The notes under the pieces were generated by a model that searched no databases, was not told the origin of the DNA, and saw nothing but the letters and a program-made list of their open reading frames with translations. DNA of 64,000 nucleotides from an uncultured Eubacterium sp. (GTDB lineage Bacteria > Bacillota > Clostridia > Lachnospirales > Lachnospiraceae): positions 26,959 to 90,958 of the forward strand of contig CAKRIZ010000003.1 in NCBI GenBank assembly GCA_934351445.1, read 5' to 3'. The translations under genes and the position numbers were made by a program. This document shows, piece by piece, positions 8,316-15,433 of this stretch (its first letter is position 1; each line of letters begins with the position of its first letter).

Positions 8316-8398
8316 TTGTGTGTATTACACAAAATGAAAAAGCCTCCCCATATGAATTGTGTATACTAATAGTAGCAGCACAAAACCATATGGGGAGG
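8316..8398 (+). promoter_or_regulatory. Promoter with two inverted repeats before the XRE regulator
   Basis: CCTCCCCATATG (8343-8354) and CATATGGGGAGG (8387-8398) are perfect 12-bp inverted arms on either side of a TATACT -10 box (8362-8367). A second inverted repeat, TTGTGT-N5-ACACAA, lies at 8316-8332. The right long arm contains the ribosome site of the next gene. No good -35 box is visible, which fits a regulated promoter. I infer autoregulation by the downstream HTH protein. Confidence 0.6.
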
Positions 8399-8406
8399 GT
8401 ACAAAA

Positions 8407-9291
8407 ATGATATACTACAGATTAGGAGAGGTGATCCGTGAGCTGCGGAGCCGCCTGCACATGACGCAGGAGGAATTGGCAGCCGGGATTTGCTCTGTGA
8501 GTACGATCGCAAAGATCGAAAATGGCAGCCAGATGCCTTCTGGCCGCGTAGCAGATGCACTGCTTCGCAGGCTGAAGGATGCCGGCTGTTTTTTTACGGG
8601 TTTTTCACAACCGCGGGAACTGGAGGAATTGTGTAGCTGGGAACGCACACTGGAGCGCGCAAAAGGAAAGCACGTCGGTGGTTCATTGTTCGAAGAACAA
8701 TTTTATTCGTATGTGCGGGTTCTTGACCGGATGCAGGAGACGACTGACCATGCGTTGCTTTTGCTTGAACTGATGGAGACGCTCGTCATGTCGATGCCAT
8801 TAGAGGAACTGTATGATGAGACGGCGCAGCGCCGTACATATACCTATCTGGAATTATATATGCTCAACAGTATCGCATTGCAGTTTTATTATCTGGACAG
8901 CTACGACCATGCGATGCGCATATTGGAGCGGTTGTACGAATATCTGCAGGAGTGGCATCGTTATGGGGAGATCGGACGGTATCTGTATCCTGTGGTCTGC
9001 AATAATCTGGCAGCTGTTAAACTGGTACAGGGATATGCCAGACCGGCGCGCCTTCTGTGTGACGCTGGGATCAGCAAATGCCTGAATACGGGGATGATGC
9101 TGCCATTGCCGGAACTATATGGGAACCTGAGCAATATTTTGTATACATTGGAGGAACCGGGCGACGCGCAGCGGGCGTATGCGAGGATGCAGTCGCTCAG
9201 TGAGATGCTGGCAGAGCGGGAGCGTATACCGTCGCCGCCGGAACAGGAAATGATCAGGCAGAATTATCTAATGGCATTTGTGCATCATTGA
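8407..9291 (+). CDS. XRE-family regulator with helical repeat C-terminus
   Basis: 294-residue cytosolic regulator. An N-terminal XRE helix-turn-helix (LGEVIRELRSRLHMTQEEL to STIAKIENGSQMPS, about residues 5-45) is followed by about 220 residues of helices resembling TPR repeats. This architecture is shared with the RRNPP group (Rgg, PlcR, PrgX), whose helical domain binds signalling peptides, and with MutR/GadR-like regulators. No small secreted peptide gene is apparent on either side, so peptide sensing is only a possibility. The start at 8407 is chosen because GGGGAGGG ends 8 bases upstream; the frame stays open further upstream. The flanking inverted repeats suggest it controls itself. Confidence 0.78.
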   Translation: MIYYRLGEVIRELRSRLHMTQEELAAGICSVSTIAKIENGSQMPSGRVADALLRRLKDAGCFFTGFSQPRELEELCSWERTLERAKGKHVGGSLFEEQFYSYVRVLDRMQETTDHALLLLELMETLVMSMPLEELYDETAQRRTYTYLELYMLNSIALQFYYLDSYDHAMRILERLYEYLQEWHRYGEIGRYLYPVVCNNLAAVKLVQGYARPARLLCDAGISKCLNTGMMLPLPELYGNLSNILYTLEEPGDAQRAYARMQSLSEMLAERERIPSPPEQEMIRQNYLMAFVHH

Positions 9292-9323
9292 CACTTGTCA
9301 TTGTATAAAAAAAAGAGTAGGAT
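9288..9323 (+). promoter_or_regulatory. Weak candidate promoter for ddl-murF
   Basis: TTGTCA (9295-9300), a 17-base spacer and TAGGAT (9318-9323) could serve ddl. TTGACA also occurs at 9288-9293, overlapping the preceding stop codon, but has no matching -10 box. An inverted repeat of GGAG/CTCC type lies further on in the leader. Confidence 0.35.
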
Positions 9324-9421
9324 GGAACTATTCGGAGCCGGAGAAGGACTGTAAAGCAGCCCTGATATAACGGAATCTCCGGACCGTTATAAATTTGGAT
9401 GAAATAGGAGAACACAGACTT

Positions 9422-10465
9422 ATGAATATCGTAGTATTAGCAGGTGGGCTCAGCCCTGAGCGTGATGTATCACTGGTCACAGGCAGCAATGTATGCCGTG
9501 CTTTGCGTGAAAATGGACATCAGGTGATCCTCATGGATGTATTTATGGGACGCGAGGGCGATGATGTGGCACATTGGTTTGAGAAAAGTGAGGAGGTCAG
9601 CGCACAAGTGGCATCGATTGCTGAGACGGCACCGGATCTGGCAGCGGTCAAGGCATCACGTGCCGATCAATCCGATTGCTTTTTTGGCCCGAATGTGATC
9701 GCACTTTGTCAGCTCGCAGATATTGTATTTATGGCATTGCATGGAGAAAATGGGGAAAACGGTAAGATTCAGGCAGCGTTTGACCTGTTCGGTATCCGTT
9801 ATACAGGATCAGACTATCTCTCCAGCGCCATTGCGATGAACAAAAATCTCGCGAAGAAGGTACTGGCAGCAGGCGGTGTACCTGTTCCGCGTGGATTTTC
9901 TGTAAAAAAAGGTGTACAGACTGTGGAACAGCCGGCATTTCCGTGTGTCGTAAAACCGTGCTGCGGTGGATCAAGCATCGGCGTATCGATTGTAAATGAT
10001 CAGAATGCTTATGAAGCAGCGTTGGAAGAAGCGTTCAAGTGGGAAGATGAGGTTGTTGTAGAGCAATATATCCATGGCCGGGAATTTTCGATCTGTGTGA
10101 TCGATGGTAAGGCATTGCCGGTTATAGAGATTGCGCCGATCAATGGCTGGTATGATTATAAAAATAAATATCAGGCCGGCAGCACGATTGAGACCTGTCC
10201 GGCGCAGCTGTCCGAGGCAGATACCGTAAGCATGCAGCATTATGCGGAACTGGCAGCCGCTGCGATCGGACTGGATACCTACTCCCGTATGGATTTCCTT
10301 ATGGACGAGGACGGAAACATGTATTGCCTGGAGGCGAATACATTGCCGGGTATGACACCAACGAGCCTGATTCCGCAGGAAGCGGCAGCGGTAGGTATCG
10401 GATATGAGCAGTTGTGTGAACAGTTGATTGCTATTTCGCTGGAGAAAAGGGAGAAACGCGCATGA
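9422..10465 (+). CDS. ddl: D-alanine--D-alanine ligase
   Basis: Cytosolic ATP-grasp enzyme joining two D-alanines for peptidoglycan. 347 residues, normal length. Visible motifs are GGLSPERDVSLVTG (N-terminal substrate domain), LHGENGENGKIQ near residue 110, VVKPCCGGSSIGVS (ATP-grasp glycine loop) near residue 177, and EANTLPGMTPTSLIPQ near the C-terminus with the metal-binding Glu/Asn pair. The VanA-type lysine pattern is absent, so normal D-Ala-D-Ala formation is expected. The start follows AGGAG at 9406-9410. It overlaps murF by four bases (ATGA), making the two last steps of the pentapeptide branch a coupled pair. Confidence 0.93.
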   Translation: MNIVVLAGGLSPERDVSLVTGSNVCRALRENGHQVILMDVFMGREGDDVAHWFEKSEEVSAQVASIAETAPDLAAVKASRADQSDCFFGPNVIALCQLADIVFMALHGENGENGKIQAAFDLFGIRYTGSDYLSSAIAMNKNLAKKVLAAGGVPVPRGFSVKKGVQTVEQPAFPCVVKPCCGGSSIGVSIVNDQNAYEAALEEAFKWEDEVVVEQYIHGREFSICVIDGKALPVIEIAPINGWYDYKNKYQAGSTIETCPAQLSEADTVSMQHYAELAAAAIGLDTYSRMDFLMDEDGNMYCLEANTLPGMTPTSLIPQEAAAVGIGYEQLCEQLIAISLEKREKRA

Positions 10466-11868
10466 AGGGTATGACGATTGAACGGATGGCACAGGCGTGT
10501 GGTGCGCAGGTGATCGGTGGTCAGCCACAGGATCGGGATGAGACGGCAGCTGCGATTGTGACAGACAGCAGACAGGTGACAGAAGGAAGTGTCTTTGTGG
10601 CACTTCCCGGTGAGCGTGTGGACGGACATGATTTTATTCCGCAGGTATTTGCCGCCGGTGCACTCGCTGTAGTATGTGAGCGTGTACCACAGGGAGTGGC
10701 GGGTACGTGTTTGGTCGTTCCATCATCACGCGATGCGCTGCGGCAGCTTGCAGCATGTTATCTGGATGAACTGGCGGTTCCTGTCGTCGGCATCACAGGC
10801 AGTGTGGGCAAGACGAGTACCAAGGAGATGATTGCATCTGTATTGTCGCAGAGATACCGGGTGCACAAGACTGCGGGTAATTTTAACAATGAGATCGGTC
10901 TGCCGCTCACGGTGTTTGGTCTGCGGGAGGAACATGAGGTCGCAGTCCTGGAGATGGGTATCTCAGATTTTGGAGAGATGAGCCGTCTGGCTGAGATCGC
11001 CAGACCAAATGTAGCGGTTATCACGAATATTGGAATCTGTCATCTGGAAAATCTCGGAACACGCGACGGCATCCTCAAGGCAAAAACGGAAGTATTTGAT
11101 TATCTGGGAGAGGGCGCTTCGGTTGTACTCAATGGAGACGATGATAAGTTATGTACGATTGCGGATGTACACGGTACGAAACCGGTATTTTACGGCATGG
11201 GAGAGGTGCTTCCGACGGAGGCGGCCTATGAACAAAAGACGATTTATGCTGATGCGGTGGAGGATCATGGACTGAGAGGTATCGATTTTGATCTGCATCT
11301 GCCGGAGGGTGTCTACCGTGTACATGTGGCGATCCCCGGCATGCATAATGTCTATAATGCGATGGCGGCGGCAGCAGTCGGCAGGGCGCTTGGGCTGACA
11401 CCGGAAGAGATCTGTGCCGGTATAGAATCGGCGCGCACGATTGGTGGACGCACGAATCTGATCGAGGCAGGCGGATATCTCGTGATCGATGATTGCTATA
11501 ATGCAAACCCGGTCTCTATGCGGGCAGCGATAGATGTACTCGCACAGGGTGAGGGGCGCACGATAGCGGTGCTCGGTGATATGGGTGAACTCGGTGCAGA
11601 TGAGAAGCGACTTCACTATGAAGTCGGTGCATATGTGGCACAAAAGCATATTGACTGGCTGTTTGCGGCGGGAGAACTGTCTCAGGAACTGGTGCGTGGT
11701 GTGTCGGAATATCCCGATTTTACAACGCAATATGATTATTTCGGCAGCAATGTCGATGCATTGCGGGCACGCGTATGCGGGTTTGTGCAGCCGGGCGATA
11801 CCATACTTGTCAAAGCTTCACATTTCATGGATTATCCGAGAATCGTAAAGGCACTTACAGAAAAATAA
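10462..11868 (+). CDS. murF: UDP-MurNAc-tripeptide--D-Ala-D-Ala ligase MurF
   Basis: Cytosolic Mur ligase adding D-Ala-D-Ala to the UDP-MurNAc tripeptide. 468 residues with all three Mur domains: N-terminal UMP-binding domain with DSRQVTEGSVFVALPGE, central ATPase with Walker A GITGSVGKTSTKE (about residues 110-122) and NEIGLPLTV, MGISDFGEM and TNIG motifs, and a C-terminal domain with DDCYNANPVSM near residue 345. The start codon overlaps the ddl stop. The gene converges on plsC with only 37 bases between. Confidence 0.94.
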   Translation: MKGMTIERMAQACGAQVIGGQPQDRDETAAAIVTDSRQVTEGSVFVALPGERVDGHDFIPQVFAAGALAVVCERVPQGVAGTCLVVPSSRDALRQLAACYLDELAVPVVGITGSVGKTSTKEMIASVLSQRYRVHKTAGNFNNEIGLPLTVFGLREEHEVAVLEMGISDFGEMSRLAEIARPNVAVITNIGICHLENLGTRDGILKAKTEVFDYLGEGASVVLNGDDDKLCTIADVHGTKPVFYGMGEVLPTEAAYEQKTIYADAVEDHGLRGIDFDLHLPEGVYRVHVAIPGMHNVYNAMAAAAVGRALGLTPEEICAGIESARTIGGRTNLIEAGGYLVIDDCYNANPVSMRAAIDVLAQGEGRTIAVLGDMGELGADEKRLHYEVGAYVAQKHIDWLFAAGELSQELVRGVSEYPDFTTQYDYFGSNVDALRARVCGFVQPGDTILVKASHFMDYPRIVKALTEK

Positions 11869-11878
11869 TTGTAAAAAG

Positions 11879-11904
11879 AAACGTATAGATCAAACGTATA
11901 GATC
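11879..11904. repeat. Perfect 13-bp tandem repeat
   Basis: AAACGTATAGATC occurs twice without a gap (11879-11891 and 11892-11904), filling the short interval between the convergent murF and plsC stops. Confidence 0.75.
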
Positions 11905-11905
11905 A

Positions 11906-12646
11906 TTACTGCTGTTGTTCTTTTAACAATTCTAAAATAATATTCTGGCAATAATTTCCCAGTTTTTTCTTCTCGTCTTTTGAAAGCGTCGAAAGATCAA
12001 TGGGAGCGCCATAGGTCAGATAGACATGCGTTTTTTTAATAAAAGGAATATGATTTTCGAACACATCTGCAGATCCGGTGATCGCCATAGGCACAATCTT
12101 GCAGCCGGTTTTCTCCGCGATCTTGAGACTGCCTTCCTTAAACGGCAGCATGTCCAGTTCATTCTCGCCCTGGCCGCGGGTGCCTTCCGGGTAGATACAC
12201 ATGGAGATGCCGGATCTGACATTTTCGATGCCGGCGAGAATGGTCTTCAGGCTGGCTTTGATGTCGTCGCGGTCAATAAACAGGCAGTTCAGACGGCGCA
12301 TCCATGTAGATAGCAGCGGGATCTTCTCCATGCTGCTTTTGGCAATATATCCGGTCAGACGGGGGCAGCGCGCGTAGGTGATGATAATATCAAAATAGCT
12401 GCGGTGATTGCCGATGTAGAGCACCGGTTCGTCCTTTGGTACAAGATCTTCGCCAACGACAGTCAGACGGATGCCGCTCAACACGCAGATGCATCGGAAT
12501 GCCCACTGGACGATGCGAAGCTGCGCGAGCGCAGCACTGTCTTTCCATTTTTCATTCCGGCTGATCAGCCAGAACACACCGAGTACCGGAATTCCCAACA
12601 ATAGAAATAAAATAACATAAATAACGACAAAAATAGATCGAATCAT
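11906..12646 (-). CDS. plsC: 1-acyl-sn-glycerol-3-phosphate acyltransferase PlsC
   Basis: 246-residue membrane acyltransferase converting lysophosphatidate to phosphatidate in phospholipid synthesis. A hydrophobic N-terminal segment (SIFVVIYVILFLLLGIPVLG) anchors it. The acyltransferase blocks follow: GNHRSYFDI carries the catalytic HX4D-like histidine and aspartate, LFIDRDD is block II, and CIYPEGTRGQGE is the glycerolphosphate-binding block. The start at 12646 is preferred because AGAGG lies about 9 bases before that ATG; three methionines upstream would give an unlikely extension. It is a single-gene unit facing murF. Confidence 0.9.
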   Translation of the reverse strand: MIRSIFVVIYVILFLLLGIPVLGVFWLISRNEKWKDSAALAQLRIVQWAFRCICVLSGIRLTVVGEDLVPKDEPVLYIGNHRSYFDIIITYARCPRLTGYIAKSSMEKIPLLSTWMRRLNCLFIDRDDIKASLKTILAGIENVRSGISMCIYPEGTRGQGENELDMLPFKEGSLKIAEKTGCKIVPMAITGSADVFENHIPFIKKTHVYLTYGAPIDLSTLSKDEKKKLGNYCQNIILELLKEQQQ

Positions 12647-12749
12647 ACGCAAAAGCCTCTCATATAATTTACCATGTGCAAACTGCATACACATAGACAT
12701 ACACAATTATATCATGAGGACGCAGCCCCCGCAAGCAGTATATCATGGG

Positions 12750-12825
12750 ATTGCTGCGTTACTGTTCATAGGTAGGCATTTTCTGAACTGAAAATGCCTA
12801 CCTATGAACAGTAACATTGCTGCGT
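12750..12825. repeat. Perfect 26-bp palindrome flanked by 10-bp direct repeats
   Basis: The 26-base arm 12758-12783 (GTTACTGTTCATAGGTAGGC, then ATTTTC) is matched perfectly by its reverse complement at 12790-12815, with a 6-base loop TGAACT. ATTGCTGCGT occurs at both 12750-12759 and 12816-12825, so a 56-base hairpin sits between direct repeats, like a small inserted element with a target duplication. The arm start resembles the GTAACTGTTCAG ends at 31.8 and 34.1 kb. Confidence 0.75.
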
Positions 12826-12888
12826 CCAAAATTGAGAAATGTAGATTGGTAGATTGCTAACTAAAATAAAGCAGTGGGAGGACACATC

Positions 12889-13284
12889 ATGACACATGTA
12901 AAGCGAATACTGGCGGCATTGATGACTGCATGCCTGCTTACAGGCTGCAGCATCGAGAACGCACCGGAAGAAAACGGCACAGAGCCGGAATACACGATCG
13001 TTGCGCAGGAGGATCTGCCGGAGGAGCTCCTCGGACAGATCGAGACAGCTAAGACACAGGAGATGAAATTCAGCTATGCGGATGCAGACGCATTCTATAT
13101 CGTGCGCGGTTATGGTGAACAGCCCGCTGGCAGCAGCATCCGGATATTAAGGCTTCTCAGCACGGATGAGGGCATATTATTTGATACAGAACTCCTCGGG
13201 GGTGGCGATACACAGACCACAAGTGCATATCCATATATAGTGGTAAAGCTCCTGTGTTATGAACAAAATGTTGTGTTTGAGTGA
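12889..13284 (+). CDS. Small lipoprotein, possibly PrcB-like
   Basis: 131-residue predicted lipoprotein. A short signal peptide ends in the lipobox LLTGC, with the lipidated cysteine at residue 20. The rest is a single small domain: FYIVRGYGEQPAGSSIRILR and YPYIVVKLLCYEQNVVFE resemble the C-terminal domain found in PrcB-family proteins, though I am only moderately sure. Function is unknown; a partner-binding or protease-associated role is possible. The start follows GGGAGG at 12876-12881. It precedes veg, which has its own promoter. Confidence 0.65.
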   Translation: MTHVKRILAALMTACLLTGCSIENAPEENGTEPEYTIVAQEDLPEELLGQIETAKTQEMKFSYADADAFYIVRGYGEQPAGSSIRILRLLSTDEGILFDTELLGGGDTQTTSAYPYIVVKLLCYEQNVVFE

Positions 13285-13294
13285 TTTTTACTCA

Positions 13295-13324
13295 TTGACA
13301 GTATACTAGATATTGTGGTATAAT
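13295..13324 (+). promoter_or_regulatory. Strong promoter of veg
   Basis: TTGACA (13295-13300), an 18-base spacer and TATAAT (13319-13324). Both hexamers are perfect. The B. subtilis veg promoter is likewise known as very strong. Confidence 0.8.
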
Positions 13325-13368
13325 CATTGCGGAAGAATTCATTACAATAGCATAAGGGAGGAAAAAGG

Positions 13369-13611
13369 ATGAAACAATCTGAAATCAGCAAGGTTCGTGC
13401 ATCCGTGCACCAGCGTTGTGGCAATAAGGTTGTGATTCAGTTGGATCGTGGACGCAACAAGGTCGATATTCAGGAGGGCGTGATCCAGAACGCATATCCG
13501 AGTGTATTTACCATTCTTGTAGACAGCACCGATGGAACTAATCCACCGCAGCTTCTGTCCTTTTCCTACACTGATATCATTACCAGGGATATCCGTATGA
13601 AATTGTGCTAG
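13369..13611 (+). CDS. veg: Veg family protein
   Basis: 80-residue small basic protein matching the Veg family: it contains VHQRCGNKVVIQLDRGRNKV and a C-terminal FSYTDIITRDIRM. In Bacillus subtilis Veg is abundant, linked to biofilm matrix expression, and reported to affect spore germination; its biochemical action is not settled. A GGGAGG site precedes the start. It sits directly before the SipL-like gene, as in many Clostridia, but is separated from it by a strong hairpin. Confidence 0.88.
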   Translation: MKQSEISKVRASVHQRCGNKVVIQLDRGRNKVDIQEGVIQNAYPSVFTILVDSTDGTNPPQLLSFSYTDIITRDIRMKLC

Positions 13612-13692
13612 AGCCGGGAAGGGGCTTTCGCACATACTTATGCAAAGTGGCTGGGCATGCAACGCGTGGACAGTTACGAAAAGAAATGCATA

Positions 13693-13752
13693 AAGATCTT
13701 CATGTTGACATACTTATCAATAAGTAAAGTAAGCCAACATGGAGGTCTTTTT
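13693..13752 (+). terminator. Hairpin covering the sipL ribosome site
   Basis: As RNA, bases 13693-13707 (AAGATCTTCATGTTG) pair with 13735-13749 (CAACATGGAGGTCTT) through 15 pairs, two of them G-U, and TTTTT follows. An inner palindrome ACTTAT-CA-ATAAGT caps it. The structure looks like the veg terminator, but its 3' arm contains the GGAGG used by the SipL-like gene, so read-through message would have that site masked. Confidence 0.65.
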
Positions 13753-13756
13753 GTTT

Positions 13757-15352
13757 ATGGAAGCAGAATATTTAACATGTGAACGCCGCCAGATCCATGT
13801 GATCTGTGAGAAAGGCAGGGCGGTCACACAGATCACGCTCGATGATGATCACAATCTGACGGAGTATAAGCCGGATATTTTAAAGATCGTAGAAGAAAAA
13901 GGGCAGGTACGTTTTGAGGAGATGAAGGCAGCGGCAGATGCAGTATATCTGCGCGGGGCACTGCATTTTGAGGTATTGTACCGATGTGCCGCAGAGGATG
14001 GCGGGTTTGCAAGGCTGAGCGGGGATCTGCCGTTTCAGGAGCATGTGCGCATGGAAGGTGCACAGGAATATGACAGCGTGTATGCAGATCCGCAGATTGA
14101 GGATCTGAGCATCACATTGATCAATTCCAGAAAACTGAGTATCCGCTCGCTGCTCACGATCCATCTGGAACTGCGGGAACCGTGCACGTATGAACTGGCA
14201 GAATCCCTGGCTGGACCACGTGATGCACAGACGCAGAATCTGCAGATGCGGACGGGACAGACGCAGGCGATGGAGCTGCTGGTCCAGAAAAAAGATACAA
14301 GCCGTTTCCGGTCGTCCCTGTCGATCCCTTCCAATAAGCCGGGGGTTCAGGAGATTCTATGGTATAGCCTGCAGCCGCGCGGGATCGAGAGCCGTGCAGA
14401 GGAAGGTGTTCTTCAGCTCAGTGGGGAAGTGTTTGTACATATGGTGTACCGGAGTGCAGAGGAGGCAGATCAGCTGCAGTGTCTGGAGCTGGCAGTGCCG
14501 ATGCAGACACAGATCGAAGTGCTCGAGGCAGATCCACAGGTCACAGCATGGATGCGTGTGCGGCTGGCAGGAGGAGAACTGGAGACGGATGATTCATTTG
14601 ACGGTGAGGGGCGTGAACTGCAGCTTGAAGCGCTGCTTGAGATTGATTATACATTGTGGCAGGAACGGACACTCACGCTGTTGGAAGATGTGTATGCGAC
14701 CGACCGGCAATTGACCTGCATGCGGACACCGGTTACATTGCAGCGGCTGATGGTCAAAAATGATTCACGTTTCCGGTTGAATGAGCGTATGGAACTGGAG
14801 ACAAAGGGCGTTGTATTGCAGATCTGTTCCTGCACAGGGGATGTGCAGACCGAGGAAATTGTGCCCGAAGAGAACCGCCTGACTGTGTCCGGTCTGCTCA
14901 GGCTGCGCCTGCTCTATATTGCGGCAGATGATGACATGCCGCTCGTCACAGTGGAAAAGATGCTGCCGTTCCGGGAAGCGGTAGAAGTCCCCGGACTCGA
15001 TCCCCAGACAATGGATATCAGTTATGAACTGGAAGCGGGTATCGATCAGCTGTCGAGTGCATTGCTGGATCAGAGCCAGGTAGAGTGCAAGGCACAGATC
15101 CGTCTGTGTGTAATAGTATTCGAAAACCAGATAATTCAAAATATGGAATCGATCGAGGTCGTACCCATCGATCAGGAACAGATGGGAAATATTCCCGGTA
15201 TGGTGGGATATATTGTCAAAAACGGCGAACAGCTCTGGGACATCGCCAAACGGTATCGTGTGACAATGGCGCAGTTACAGGCGTGGAATGGCATGGAAAA
15301 CGAGCAGCTACAGACCGGCGACAAGCTCATGATCGTCAACACCATCGGTTGA
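13757..15352 (+). CDS. sipL: SipL-like spore protein with DUF3794 and LysM domains
   Basis: 531-residue protein built of three DUF3794 (SPOCS)-type beta-rich segments and a C-terminal LysM domain (YIVKNGEQLWDIAKRYRVTM to DKLMIVNTIG, about residues 485-530). The layout matches clostridial SipL, which binds SpoIVA and anchors the coat on the forespore surface in Clostridioides difficile. The gene thus suggests the organism sporulates or descends from spore formers. The start uses GGAGG at 13741-13745, 11 bases before ATG, within a strong hairpin. Some asporogenous Lachnospiraceae retain such genes, so spore formation is not proven. Confidence 0.82.
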   Translation: MEAEYLTCERRQIHVICEKGRAVTQITLDDDHNLTEYKPDILKIVEEKGQVRFEEMKAAADAVYLRGALHFEVLYRCAAEDGGFARLSGDLPFQEHVRMEGAQEYDSVYADPQIEDLSITLINSRKLSIRSLLTIHLELREPCTYELAESLAGPRDAQTQNLQMRTGQTQAMELLVQKKDTSRFRSSLSIPSNKPGVQEILWYSLQPRGIESRAEEGVLQLSGEVFVHMVYRSAEEADQLQCLELAVPMQTQIEVLEADPQVTAWMRVRLAGGELETDDSFDGEGRELQLEALLEIDYTLWQERTLTLLEDVYATDRQLTCMRTPVTLQRLMVKNDSRFRLNERMELETKGVVLQICSCTGDVQTEEIVPEENRLTVSGLLRLRLLYIAADDDMPLVTVEKMLPFREAVEVPGLDPQTMDISYELEAGIDQLSSALLDQSQVECKAQIRLCVIVFENQIIQNMESIEVVPIDQEQMGNIPGMVGYIVKNGEQLWDIAKRYRVTMAQLQAWNGMENEQLQTGDKLMIVNTIG

Positions 15353-15373
15353 AATTCATGCGTCAACGTGTTA

Positions 15374-15408
15374 TACTCCATGTGGAACAAGCGGTTTCAC
15401 ATGGAGTA
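15374..15408 (+). other. Strong hairpin without T-tract
   Basis: TACTCCATGTG (15374-15384) pairs with CACATGGAGTA (15398-15408); four more pairs (one G-U) extend the stem to 15 pairs around a 5-base loop. No T-run follows on either strand. It lies 26 bases before the NlpC/P60 start, in the leader or intercistronic space. Confidence 0.55.
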
Positions 15409-15433
15409 GGATATAGATAATGAGAGGATACAG

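Noticed and set aside
13705..13730. TTGACA at 13705 as a sipL promoter
   Set aside because: No -10 box at a suitable distance (TAAAGT is only 14 bases away), and the sequence is part of the hairpin; a sporulation promoter cannot be excluded.
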